64,000 nt of DNA from Mycolicibacterium sp. CBMA 247 (GTDB lineage: Bacteria > Actinomycetota > Actinomycetes > Mycobacteriales > Mycobacteriaceae). A program made the position numbers and the translations under genes. Below, piece by piece: positions 35,599-43,614 of this stretch; the first letter of the stretch is position 1, and each line of letters starts with the position of its first letter. Below the pieces are notes generated by a model that saw only the letters and a program-made list of their open reading frames with translations, did not search any database and was not told where the DNA came from. Location of the stretch: positions 248,001 to 312,000 of the forward strand of contig NZ_VTGX01000004.1 in the NCBI RefSeq assembly GCF_009729095.1. Direction: 5' to 3'.

Positions 35599-35997
35599 CT
35601 AGTCTGGCCACACCGCCAGCCGCGCATCGGTATCCCGCCAACCGTCAGTGGTCTTCCACCGCATCGGCAGCAGCCGGTAGCGCCAGCTGCCGGCTGGACC
35701 GTCCGGACCTACGTGGTCCACCGTGATTGAAATGAGGTCCGCGGCAAGCTTTTTGGCGTGCGTTTCCAGGTAGATGCCGGCCTCGTCGTCGAGCTCGGAC
35801 ATCAACTCACCGAACAGCAACCGTGGACCCGGCGGGCGATGAAGCAGGACGCACTGTGGCCGCTGCGCGCAATGGCCGGCCCGGACGGTGGCGTGACACC
35901 CCGTGTCGACGCTGCCCAGGTCGCTCATCAGGCGCCCGGCCTCATCGACCCATACCGCGACGGGTTCTTCAGGTCGCGAGTTCATCTCGGTGGACAT
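35599..35997 (-). CDS. conserved hypothetical, soluble
   Basis: This 132-residue protein is not recognised. It begins MSTEMNSRPEEPVAVWVDEA and has no membrane segment or signal peptide. Tryptophans cluster in the C-terminal third (GSWRYRLLPMRWKTTDGWRD). It overlaps the end of the DUF3556 gene by 29 bases (17 if ATG 35985 is used), so it is probably co-transcribed and coupled with that gene and shares its KstR-type control. Confidence 0.6.
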   Translation of the reverse strand: MSTEMNSRPEEPVAVWVDEAGRLMSDLGSVDTGCHATVRAGHCAQRPQCVLLHRPPGPRLLFGELMSELDDEAGIYLETHAKKLAADLISITVDHVGPDGPAGSWRYRLLPMRWKTTDGWRDTDARLAVWPD

Positions 35998-37702
35998 AGA
36001 CCGGCAGTTCGTCGTCCCACGGCTGCCGCGTCACCATGTCGGCAACCTTGACGTATCCCCGCTCGAACTCGCCGGTGGCCGCGTCGACGAGCCGGTACTG
36101 CTGGGTCTGGTGCTGGATCGGCTGAGCATCGAGCATGACGATCCGCACCTCGCCCGGCTCGAAACGGCATCGCGTCTGCAGTGCCGCCACGAGTTGCTCA
36201 TTGCTCATGTGCCCGTCGCCGAAGTTCCAGCCGATGGCCGTGGACACGATCCGCTCGCCATCGGTCAGCGTGTAGTCGTCCTCGTTGTAGCCGGCCATCG
36301 CCCGGTGCGCCAGGGTGAACAGCGCCCGGCCGTGAGAGTTGAAGCCCCGGAACGCATATCCCATGTACAGGTACATCTGCGCGGTCTCCGGGCTGCCGTA
36401 GTACCGCTCCATCTGGGCGGCCGGCATGCTGGCGATCGCGACGATGTGCTTCTCGATCTTCTCCGCGGCCGATGGCGTGACGCACCACAGCGAGGTGTCC
36501 CAGTTGCCTGCGTAGTACCGCATGCCGGGCAGGAAGGAGACCTTGCGCGGGAACAGGTTTCCCAGCACCACGATGCCTGCGACGACGGCGAACAGCACAA
36601 TCGGCCACGGGCTGCCCAGATCCCCCAACCCCACGCCGGCGTGCCCGACGAACAGCGCCAGCACGGAGAACATCATGAAGACGTTCCATTCCAGCGGCAC
36701 GCCCATCGGGATCGAGCTGAGGATGCCGAAGTGGAAGCACAGCATGACGAACGCGGCGATCGCCGTCGGCCAGCCCCCGTGGGAGAAGAACAGCACCAAC
36801 GGAACCAGACCCTCGATGGCGGTTGAGAAATGCGCCAGGAAGCGCGACGGCCGCCCGGGCCGAAGGTCGTCGGGGAAATGCTCGAAGAACCTGCGCTTGA
36901 TCCAGCGCGGCCGGAACACCGGGTTGTTGCTCATCATCGTGGAGATGACGAACGGGAAGTGCTTGTTGAGCTTGGAGGCCGCCGCCCCCAGCCAGATCAC
37001 CATGCACACCAGCTTGGCGGCGATCACGATATCGGCGCCGGTGAACAGGAAGCACACCGCCAGCGAGCCGTATACCTCGCCGCGGGCCGCCAGGAAGATC
37101 ACCTTGTCACGCAGGCCGGCCACGGCCAGCAGGCCGACGATCGCCGCGGTCTGCCACACCGGCAGCACGCCGATCTGGCTGCCGAGTTGCGGGATGGGGC
37201 CGGTACCTTGCGAGGCCAGCGCCACCACCAGCATCACCAGCAGCGCCCCGTACAGCGCGACGTCGACGACGGTGCGGCTGTCCCCCTTGGTCAGTGGCAC
37301 CCGGCTCGGCCACGGTGGCAGCCGAATCGTCCTGGGCCGCAACCAGTACAGGATGGAGCCCATGGGTGGGAAGAACCGGTTGTTCAGCGGACCGAAGCCG
37401 CAGCCGAGGCCGATGACCTCGAACAGCATCGTGTAGAAGACGACCTTCTGGTAGACGATCGGCTCGGCGTACCAGGACGCGATGTTGGTGAAGCCGTCGA
37501 TACCGGTGGTGGTGAGCGCGATCAGCCAGGCACCGAGGATGTAGGCCAGGATCTTGACGACATAGAACAGGTGCAGTGCAACCGGGGTCCCGAAGCCGAC
37601 CTCGGCCCAGTGCCGGGCCATCGGCCGGATCTTCTCGGCGCGGCTGCCCTTGCTCCACTCCGCGAAGTCGATCTCGGGAGTTACCTGTTTGAGAAAGCCC
37701 AT
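35969..37702 (-). CDS. DUF3556 multi-pass membrane protein
   Basis: This 577-residue protein starts MGFLKQVTPEIDFAEWSKGS and has about ten hydrophobic helices up to residue 410, followed by a soluble C-terminal domain of about 160 residues. It matches my recollection of the actinobacterial DUF3556 family; function is unknown. A perfect KstR-type palindrome lies 12 bp upstream of the ATG, which links it to sterol catabolism. The small gene at 35599 overlaps its stop. Confidence 0.78.
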   Translation of the reverse strand: MGFLKQVTPEIDFAEWSKGSRAEKIRPMARHWAEVGFGTPVALHLFYVVKILAYILGAWLIALTTTGIDGFTNIASWYAEPIVYQKVVFYTMLFEVIGLGCGFGPLNNRFFPPMGSILYWLRPRTIRLPPWPSRVPLTKGDSRTVVDVALYGALLVMLVVALASQGTGPIPQLGSQIGVLPVWQTAAIVGLLAVAGLRDKVIFLAARGEVYGSLAVCFLFTGADIVIAAKLVCMVIWLGAAASKLNKHFPFVISTMMSNNPVFRPRWIKRRFFEHFPDDLRPGRPSRFLAHFSTAIEGLVPLVLFFSHGGWPTAIAAFVMLCFHFGILSSIPMGVPLEWNVFMMFSVLALFVGHAGVGLGDLGSPWPIVLFAVVAGIVVLGNLFPRKVSFLPGMRYYAGNWDTSLWCVTPSAAEKIEKHIVAIASMPAAQMERYYGSPETAQMYLYMGYAFRGFNSHGRALFTLAHRAMAGYNEDDYTLTDGERIVSTAIGWNFGDGHMSNEQLVAALQTRCRFEPGEVRIVMLDAQPIQHQTQQYRLVDAATGEFERGYVKVADMVTRQPWDDELPVYVHRDELAT

Positions 37703-37713
37703 GCCGGACAGGT

Positions 37714-37727
37714 TAGAACGTGTTCTA
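37714..37727. promoter_or_regulatory. KstR-type operator
   Basis: TAGAACGTGTTCTA fits the KstR consensus TnnAACnnGTTnnA exactly, with 6-bp arms around GT. It is immediately upstream of the DUF3556 start. KstR is the TetR-family repressor of the upper cholesterol-degradation regulon in mycobacteria. Confidence 0.75.
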
Positions 37728-37752
37728 GTCCTGGGGTAGTCGATCTGACCAG

Positions 37753-38490
37753 TCAGCGGACCTCAGCGCGCATCATCGGCGGGTGCAGCAGTTGCAGGTC
37801 ACCGCGCCGGTACAGCTGGGCGGGGCGCCCGCCGTCGCGACTGGTGACCTCGCCGGTCGGCACCAGGAAGCCCGCCGCCCCGGTGACCTTGCGGTGGAAA
37901 TTTCGGCTGTCCAGCGTTGCGCCCCAGACGATCTCGTATACCCGGCGCAGTTCGGCGACGGTGAACTCGGCCGGGCAGAACGTGGTGGCCAGCGGGGTGT
38001 ATTCCAGCTTGGCCCGGGCCCGTTCCAGGCCGTCGGCCAGAATCTGGCCGTGGTCGAACGCCAGCCGGGCGGCCGCCAGCTCGCCGACCGGCGCCCACCG
38101 GGCCCCCGCCGCGTCACCGCCGGGTGTCGGTAGCGGCAGGTCGGGCGCCAGGCCCAGGTAGGCCACGGTGATCACCCGCATGCGCGGGTCCCGGCGCGGT
38201 GCCCCATAGCTGGCCAGCTGCTCCAAATGCAGGCGGTCGGCGGTCAGCCCGGTCTCCTCCACCAGCTCCCGGGTGGCGGCCGCATCGAGGTCCTCGTCGG
38301 CACGGACGAACCCGCCGGGCAATGCCCAGCGGCCGGCATACGGCGCCTCGCCGCGGCGCACCACCAACGCGCACAACGCGTCATCGCGGATGGTCAGCGC
38401 GACCAGGTCGACGGTCACGGCGACGGATGGGTAGTCCAACGGGTCGTAAGCCACACACTCAGGGTAATCGTCATATTGACGAAAAGCCAT
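37753..38490 (-). CDS. nrtR: NrtR-type Nudix transcriptional regulator
   Basis: This 245-residue protein joins an N-terminal Nudix domain to a C-terminal winged HTH (FCPAEFTVAELRRVYEIVWG, DSRNFHRKVTGAAGFL). The Nudix box is complete: GFVRADE, seven residues, then RELVEETGL. It may therefore bind, and possibly hydrolyse, ADP-ribose or a related nucleotide. NrtR proteins repress NAD-metabolism genes and release DNA on binding ADP-ribose. ATG 38490 is used; GTG 38493 is one codon longer. It is divergent from the SPFH/NAD-kinase-like operon, with two near-identical palindromes at and before its start. Confidence 0.87.
   Translation of the reverse strand: MAFRQYDDYPECVAYDPLDYPSVAVTVDLVALTIRDDALCALVVRRGEAPYAGRWALPGGFVRADEDLDAAATRELVEETGLTADRLHLEQLASYGAPRRDPRMRVITVAYLGLAPDLPLPTPGGDAAGARWAPVGELAAARLAFDHGQILADGLERARAKLEYTPLATTFCPAEFTVAELRRVYEIVWGATLDSRNFHRKVTGAAGFLVPTGEVTSRDGGRPAQLYRRGDLQLLHPPMMRAEVR
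38468..38482. promoter_or_regulatory. NrtR-type operator candidate 1
   Basis: TCGTCATATTGACGA is a palindrome with 6-bp arms around TAT. It lies inside the first codons of nrtR and differs from operator candidate 2 at only two of 15 positions, 33 bp centre to centre (about three helical turns). Confidence 0.6.
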
Positions 38491-38497
38491 CACAGGC

Positions 38498-38518
38498 TTA
38501 TCGTCATAACGACGATAA
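38498..38518. promoter_or_regulatory. NrtR-type operator candidate 2
   Basis: TTATCGTC and GACGATAA are perfect 8-bp arms around ATAAC. It lies in the 47-bp divergent gap, next to the SPFH ribosome binding site AAGGAGGTG and 20 bp before its ATG. The core TCGTCATAACGACGA matches candidate 1. Confidence 0.65.
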
Positions 38519-38537
38519 CCAGAAGGAGGTGGCCACC

Positions 38538-39539
38538 ATGGCCGTCATCACTCGATACCCACTGTTGCGTCACCTGCGCGTCGAACCGACCGCGCACATC
38601 CGCGCATTGCGCCGCGGCAAGCTGGTCCGCGACGGGGCCGGCCTGGCGTTCTGGTTCCGGCCACTGACCGCCGCAATGTCTGAAATCCCCTTGGACGACC
38701 GCGAATTGCCACTGCTGTTCCACGCCCGCACAGCCGACTTCCAGGATGTGGCGGTCCAGGCGACGGTCACCTACCGCATCGTCGACCCGACACTGGCAGC
38801 CCAGCGCATCGACTTCTCGATCGACACCGGCACCGGCACCTGGCGTGCCGCTCCGCTGGAACAGGTGGCCGGCCTACTGACCGAATCCGCCCAACAGCAC
38901 GGCCTGGATCTGTTGGCCCGGACGACAATGACCGCGGCGCTGGTGGACGGTATCAGCGCGGTGCGCCAGCGGATGGCGAGCGGCCTGGGCGCCGACACCC
39001 GGCTCACCGAGACCGGTATCACGGTGATCGGCGTGCGGGTGGTGGCCATCCGTCCGGAGCCCGAGATGGAACGCGCTCTGCAGACCCCCACCCGGGAACG
39101 GGTGCAGCAGGAAGCCGACAAGGCCACCTTCGAGCGGCGCGCGCTGGCCGTGGAACGCGAACGGGCCATCGGCGAGAACGAGCTGCAGACCAAGATCGAG
39201 CTGGCCCGGCGCGAGGAGGAGTTGGTCGCCCAGAACGGTGCCAACGAGCGGCTGAAGACCCAGGAGGCCTGGGCCGCCGACGGGATCGCCACCGAGGCCA
39301 AGGCCCGCCGCGAAGTGCAATTGGCCGAGGCCCAGGCCCAGGCCGCCCGGCTGGTGGGTGAGGCCGAGGCCGCGGCCGAAACCGCGCGGCTGGACGCCTA
39401 TCGCGATCTGAGCGAGGCCACCTTGCTGGGGCTGGCGGTCAAGGAATTGGCGGCCAACCTGCCCAAGATCGAGCACCTGGTGCTGACCCCGGATCTGCTG
39501 GCCCCGGTGCTGACCCGACTGGGGGCGGGTGCGTCATGA
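38538..39539 (+). CDS. SPFH/band-7 domain protein
   Basis: This 333-residue protein has an SPFH domain (about 20-190: VRDGAGLAFWFRPLTAAMSEIPLDDRELPLL, VAVQATVTYRIVDP, TGITVIGVRVVAIRPEPEM). A long Ala/Glu/Arg coiled coil follows (about 190-300: QQEADKATFERRALAVERER, EARRE-type repeats) and a short C-terminal tail. Unlike flotillin or HflK it has no N-terminal membrane helix, so any membrane contact must be peripheral. It has a very strong ribosome binding site. Its stop overlaps the ATG of the NAD-kinase-like gene (ATGA, 39536-39539), showing coupled synthesis. It is under the twin NrtR-type palindromes. Confidence 0.85.
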   Translation: MAVITRYPLLRHLRVEPTAHIRALRRGKLVRDGAGLAFWFRPLTAAMSEIPLDDRELPLLFHARTADFQDVAVQATVTYRIVDPTLAAQRIDFSIDTGTGTWRAAPLEQVAGLLTESAQQHGLDLLARTTMTAALVDGISAVRQRMASGLGADTRLTETGITVIGVRVVAIRPEPEMERALQTPTRERVQQEADKATFERRALAVERERAIGENELQTKIELARREEELVAQNGANERLKTQEAWAADGIATEAKARREVQLAEAQAQAARLVGEAEAAAETARLDAYRDLSEATLLGLAVKELAANLPKIEHLVLTPDLLAPVLTRLGAGAS

Positions 39540-40426
39540 CGCTCCCACCGCGCGTAGTCGTCGTGCACCGGCGTACCGAGCTGGACGACGCGCTGGCCCG
39601 GCACGGCACCCACGGACAGGCCGCGTTCTTCCTGTCCAGCCGGGGCCGCAGCATCGACGAACTGCAGGACCGCCATGACCGGACCCGCTCGGCGCTGGCC
39701 ACCGTCACAGCCGCCATCCCGGCGGATTGGCGGCGGGGCCGCGTCGAGCGGGCCGATCTGCCGCGGTTCCTGTTCGAGCCCGGCGACGTCGTGGTCGTCG
39801 TCGGGCAGGACGGGTTGGTCGCCAATGCGGCCAAGTACCTCGACGGGCAACCGGTGATCGGGGTCAACCCGGAACCGGACCGCAATGCCGGGATCCTGGT
39901 GGCGCACGCTCCTCAGGCCGCGGGCCCGTTGATGCGGGCCGCCGCGCAGGAGAGGGCCGAGGTGCAGCTGCGCACCATGGTGGGCGCCACGACGGACGAC
40001 GGGCAGAAGTTGTTGGCCCTGAACGAGATCTTCGTCGGCCATGCCAGCCACCAGACCGCGCGCTACACGCTGGGCCTGCCCGACGGCCGATCCGAACGCC
40101 AGGCCTCGTCGGGCCTCATCGTCTCGACGGGGACGGGCGCCACCGGCTGGTGCCGCTCGGTAGCCGGCCAGCGCAGCAGTGACGTCCGCCTGCCCGCGGC
40201 GGAGGAGCCACGGCTGGCCTGGTTCGTGCGCGAGGCCTGGCCGTCACCGGCCACGGGCACCGACCTGGTCGAGGGCGATCTGGCCGGCGCCGCATTGACG
40301 GTCAACATCGAATCCGACCGGCTGGTGGCCTTCGGCGACGGCATCGAAACCGATGCGCTGCAGCTGTCCTGGGGCCAGCGGCTCACAGTGCAGCTGGCCG
40401 CCCAGCGGTTGCGGCTGGTTTCCTAG
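39536..40426 (+). CDS. NAD-kinase-fold protein with altered GGDG motif
   Basis: This 296-residue protein carries the signatures of the ATP-NAD kinase/diacylglycerol kinase fold in order. VVVVVGQDGLVANAAKYL contains Gly90-Gln91-Asp92-Gly93 in place of GGDG. VIGVNPEPDRN follows, then the NE pair (Asn163-Glu164) in ALNEIFVGHAS, and SSGLIVSTGTGATGWCRSVAG (191-211) in place of the DGxIVSTPTGSTAY segment. The fold assignment is good; catalytic activity and substrate are uncertain because of the Gln. The N-terminal 75 residues resemble the helical lead of NAD kinases. It is coupled to the SPFH gene and controlled with it. Confidence 0.78.
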   Translation: MTLPPRVVVVHRRTELDDALARHGTHGQAAFFLSSRGRSIDELQDRHDRTRSALATVTAAIPADWRRGRVERADLPRFLFEPGDVVVVVGQDGLVANAAKYLDGQPVIGVNPEPDRNAGILVAHAPQAAGPLMRAAAQERAEVQLRTMVGATTDDGQKLLALNEIFVGHASHQTARYTLGLPDGRSERQASSGLIVSTGTGATGWCRSVAGQRSSDVRLPAAEEPRLAWFVREAWPSPATGTDLVEGDLAGAALTVNIESDRLVAFGDGIETDALQLSWGQRLTVQLAAQRLRLVS

Positions 40427-40944
40427 GACTTCACCGGCGGGCGGAAGAAGATCACCAGCTGGCCGATGCCACCGGCCAGGCCGAGAACGACCGCGATCGC
40501 CAGCCCGCACCAGCCGTGCAGCAGGTGGTAGAAGCTGGAGTTGGAGAACAGCAGGTGATCAAGGCTGTAGCGGCCGGCCCCGGTGCCGGCGATCGCGACC
40601 GCGGCCACCGCCAGGATGAGGTTGTACTCCCAGCCTTCCTTGACGATGAAGAAACCGTTGAACCGGTGCACGGTCCAGGCCGCCACCAGCATCAGCGCCA
40701 CGAACCCGGCCGCGGGCACCGGAGTGAGGAGGCCGAGGGCCAGGCCGAGTCCGGCGGCGATCTCGGTGCTGGCCGCGACCCGCGCGTGGAACAGGCCCGG
40801 CTTCATGCCGATGCTGTCGAACCATCCCGCGGTGCCGGGGATTCGCCCGCCACCGAAGAACTTGTTGTAGCCGTGTGCGGCCAGGGTCAGACCGAGCACC
40901 ACGCGCAGGAGCAGGATCGCAGTGTCGTAAGCGGAGGAAGCCAT
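40423..40944 (-). CDS. DoxX family membrane protein
   Basis: This 173-residue protein has four hydrophobic helices. AILLLRVVLGLTLAAHGYNKFFGGG is the DoxX start, GLGLALGLLTPVPAAGFVALMLVAAWTVHR is the second pair, and a C-terminal helix with RPPVKS follows. It is probably a membrane component of a redox or stress system. ATG 40944 (MASSAYD) was chosen because the longer frame is antisense to the SDR. Its stop codon overlaps the stop of the convergent NAD-kinase-like gene. Confidence 0.82.
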   Translation of the reverse strand: MASSAYDTAILLLRVVLGLTLAAHGYNKFFGGGRIPGTAGWFDSIGMKPGLFHARVAASTEIAAGLGLALGLLTPVPAAGFVALMLVAAWTVHRFNGFFIVKEGWEYNLILAVAAVAIAGTGAGRYSLDHLLFSNSSFYHLLHGWCGLAIAVVLGLAGGIGQLVIFFRPPVKS

Positions 40945-40966
40945 GCAACAGAATCTAGGACATCTG

Positions 40967-41731
40967 TTAAGTCGCCGCCCAGCCCCCGTCCACACTGAGG
41001 ATCGCCCCGTGGATGTTTCCGGCGTCATCACCGGCCAGGAAAGTCACCGCCGCGGCGACCTCTTCGGGGGTGCTCATCCGCCGGGACGGGATGCGGGCCA
41101 GCACCGGTGCGATCTCATCAGCCACGTCGGCGGCCCGTTCCGTGGCGATCGGCCCGGGAGCCACCGCATTCACCCGCACCCCGCGTGGGCCGTATTCCGC
41201 CGCCCACGACTTGGTCAGTGAGTGCACGGCCGCCTTGGTCGACGAGTACAACGCCGACTTGTCTCCGCCGATCAACCCGGTGATCGACCCGACGTTGACC
41301 ACGGCGCCGTGGCCACGCTCGGCCATCGCGGGCACCACTGCTCCCGTCAGCAGGAAGGGTGCGATGACATTCGTCTGGTAGGACTCCAGCAGCGCCTGCT
41401 CGGAGACGTCTCCGGTGGGCTCCGGCATCCCCCACACCCCCGCGTTGTTGACCAGGATGTCGAGCGGCCCGCCGGCGACCTCGGTGGCCTGCTGCGCAAG
41501 CCGGTGCACCTCAGCCCCACCGGCCCCGAGGTCGGCGGCGACGAACTCGGCCTGCCCTGCGGCAGCGCGGATCTCGGCGACGACGGCGTCACCGCGTTCC
41601 TTGTTGCGCCCGCTCACGACGACGAGGGCGCCCTGGGCCGCCAGGGCCTTGGCGATGGCGACGCCGAGGCCGCCGGTGGATCCCGTGACAAGTGCTGTGC
41701 GACCCTGCAGGCGCGTAGTGTTTGGACTCAT
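40967..41731 (-). CDS. short-chain dehydrogenase/reductase
   Basis: This 254-residue classical SDR has TGSTGGLG (nucleotide binding), NNAGVWG, Ser in NVGSITGL and the YSSTK pair, ending in HGAILSVDGGW. SGRNKE after the second strand suggests NADP preference. The substrate is unknown. It is divergent from the TetR gene by only 24 bp, and a palindrome covers its own start codon. Confidence 0.87.
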   Translation of the reverse strand: MSPNTTRLQGRTALVTGSTGGLGVAIAKALAAQGALVVVSGRNKERGDAVVAEIRAAAGQAEFVAADLGAGGAEVHRLAQQATEVAGGPLDILVNNAGVWGMPEPTGDVSEQALLESYQTNVIAPFLLTGAVVPAMAERGHGAVVNVGSITGLIGGDKSALYSSTKAAVHSLTKSWAAEYGPRGVRVNAVAPGPIATERAADVADEIAPVLARIPSRRMSTPEEVAAAVTFLAGDDAGNIHGAILSVDGGWAAT

Positions 41732-41738
41732 GAGTCCA
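41723..41738. promoter_or_regulatory. TetR operator candidate over the SDR start codon
   Basis: TGGACTCATGAGTCCA is a perfect 16-bp palindrome that includes the SDR ATG. A related site lies 34 bp away at 41757. Confidence 0.55.
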
Positions 41739-41755
41739 GGTATAGGCCGCTGAAA

Positions 41756-42358
41756 ATGGACCTGCAAGTCCAGAAACTGACGGCCAAGGGTGAGGCCACC
41801 CGGCACCGGATCATCGAGGGTGCGGCCGCGGTGATCCGCAGCCGCGGCGTGGCCGCCACCACGCTCGACGATATCCGCGCCCATACCCAGACATCCAAGA
41901 GCCAGCTGTTCCACTACTTCCCCGACGGCAAGGACCAACTGCTGCTCGCGGTCGCCGAACGCGAGGCCCAGATGGTGCTGGAGGATCAGCAGCCCTACCT
42001 CGGCGAGCTCACCTCATGGGCGGCCTGGCAACGCTGGCGCAACGCCGTCGTCGAGCGTTACCGCCGCCAAGGACAGAGCTGCCCGCTCAGCCTGCTGATG
42101 TCGGAGATCGGCCGTACCACCCCGGGCGCCCAGGCGGTCACCAAAGCCCTACTGCGGCAATGGCATGACGAGATCGCCACGGGAATCCGGTATATGCAGT
42201 CGCAGGGAAAGATCGCCACCGACCTGGATGCCGACCGCGTGGGCGTCGCGCTGTTGGCCGGGATCCAGGGCGGTGTCAGCGTCATGCTGGCCTCCGGCGA
42301 CCTGAGCTATCTCGAGTCCGCACTGGACGTCGGCATCGCGATGCTGCGCCGCGGTTAG
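41756..42358 (+). CDS. TetR family transcriptional regulator
   Basis: This 200-residue protein has the HTH RIIEGAAAVIRSRGVAATTLDDIRAHTQTSKSQLFHYFPDGKDQLLLAV. Its C-terminal domain resembles YxaF/LmrA-like regulators (CPLSLLMSEIGR, IQGGVSVMLASGD). It is divergent from the SDR gene and presumably represses both genes by binding the two TGGAC-GTCCA palindromes. Its stop overlaps the end of the convergent gene at 42355. Confidence 0.87.
   Translation: MDLQVQKLTAKGEATRHRIIEGAAAVIRSRGVAATTLDDIRAHTQTSKSQLFHYFPDGKDQLLLAVAEREAQMVLEDQQPYLGELTSWAAWQRWRNAVVERYRRQGQSCPLSLLMSEIGRTTPGAQAVTKALLRQWHDEIATGIRYMQSQGKIATDLDADRVGVALLAGIQGGVSVMLASGDLSYLESALDVGIAMLRRG
41757..41772. promoter_or_regulatory. TetR operator candidate over the regulator start codon
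   Basis: TGGACCTGCAAGTCCA has arms TGGAC/GTCCA and begins at the second base of the TetR gene ATG. It is a variant of the palindrome at 41723. Confidence 0.5.
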
Positions 42359-43611
42359 CCGCCGAGCGCGGCATCGAGCCGGGCGACATACATGTCGATG
42401 TCCGCAACCGCAGAGTGTGCGGCGTGCACGCTGACCGCCACCGTCTCGCCGATGCCGTGCACCCCGTGGGTGAGCCCCATCATCAGCGACAGCGACGGGT
42501 AACCCGCGGTCACCACCACCGGAACGGTGCCGAACCGCAGGTCGGCTGCACCGCGGTTGACGCTGGACACCACGGTGTTGCCGGTCACCATCGGTGCGCG
42601 CACCGTCGGATCGAATTGCGCCACACCCCAACGCAATAGCGGTGCGGGCGTCGCGTCGAACGCTCGGCTGGACGCGGCCATCGCCGGATGCGCGGCACGC
42701 CGACGACGGTCGGCGAAGTCCGAGGAGATGCGGGCGATGCGGTCCGATCCGGCGAGTTCGGGATACAGGCCGATGCCGACATTGCCGAAGTGGTTGTTCG
42801 CACGCCGCACGCCCGGCTTGGCCATCGGCACCTCGGCACCGAGGGCGGCCGTATCGTCCCCGTACTCGCGCAGGTGATCGGCCAACGCCGAGGAGATGGC
42901 CGCAAGCACCCCGACAGTCACGGTCGGGCCGGGAATCTGGGAGCGATGGCGAATGATGGTGCGCACCCAGCGCTCCCCCGCCGGCTCGGCATTGCTGTGC
43001 AGGACCGGCCGCGAGGGCGCCTGCGCCGGCACGGCCCCGGATTCGGTGTCGCGGACCAACTCCCGCTGGGTTCGGACGGCCTGCACCGCCCGCCAGGGCA
43101 GCCGCGCGGCTTCGAACCGCTGCGGTGGCACCGGGGCGACCTGGTCGGGACGACCGAGCAACCACGCGGCCAGCGCCGAAGCCCGGGTGCCGTCGGCGAG
43201 GGCGTGGGAGACCTGCAGTACCGCGACGGTGCCGGTTGCGCCACTGGCACCGGGAACCTCACGGACGCAGGTGAATACGTGCAGGCGCCACGCGGCAAAG
43301 GTGACGTCGAGCTGGTGGTCGGCCAGCTGCGCGACGACGTCGAGGCATTCGTTCCAGCCGAGTGCGTCGTCGTACATGACGAATTGATCGTCGCCCACCA
43401 CGCACGGCACCCAGGCCGGATAGGTCAGCCGGCAGTCGTCGCGCACCCGCACCGCCAGGTCCGGGCAACGCCGCGCACGGGCCCGGATCTCGGCCACCGC
43501 GGCACCCAGATCATCTGGCACACCGTCGAATCCGTACAGCAGGAACTGATCGTTGGGAAAATTGGCCGACATCCACCAGTTCTGGGCGTCGATCGCGGCC
43601 AGCCGGCGCAC
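42355..43611 (-). CDS. WS/DGAT-like acyltransferase-fold protein (Rv1125-like)
   Basis: This 418-residue protein has a condensation-type acyltransferase fold. The active-site motif appears as SHALADG (135-141), so the first His of HHxxxDG is Ser while His136, Asp140 and Gly141 remain. NNHFGNVGIGLYPEL and NRGAADLRFGTVPVVVTAGYPSL in the C-terminal half match wax-ester-synthase relatives. It is shorter than typical WS/DGATs (about 460). It may acylate an alcohol or diacylglycerol, or be a non-catalytic relative. GTG 43611 begins 3 bp after the EphC-like stop, in one operon. Confidence 0.75.
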   Translation of the reverse strand: MRRLAAIDAQNWWMSANFPNDQFLLYGFDGVPDDLGAAVAEIRARARRCPDLAVRVRDDCRLTYPAWVPCVVGDDQFVMYDDALGWNECLDVVAQLADHQLDVTFAAWRLHVFTCVREVPGASGATGTVAVLQVSHALADGTRASALAAWLLGRPDQVAPVPPQRFEAARLPWRAVQAVRTQRELVRDTESGAVPAQAPSRPVLHSNAEPAGERWVRTIIRHRSQIPGPTVTVGVLAAISSALADHLREYGDDTAALGAEVPMAKPGVRRANNHFGNVGIGLYPELAGSDRIARISSDFADRRRRAAHPAMAASSRAFDATPAPLLRWGVAQFDPTVRAPMVTGNTVVSSVNRGAADLRFGTVPVVVTAGYPSLSLMMGLTHGVHGIGETVAVSVHAAHSAVADIDMYVARLDAALGG

Positions 43612-43614
43612 CGG

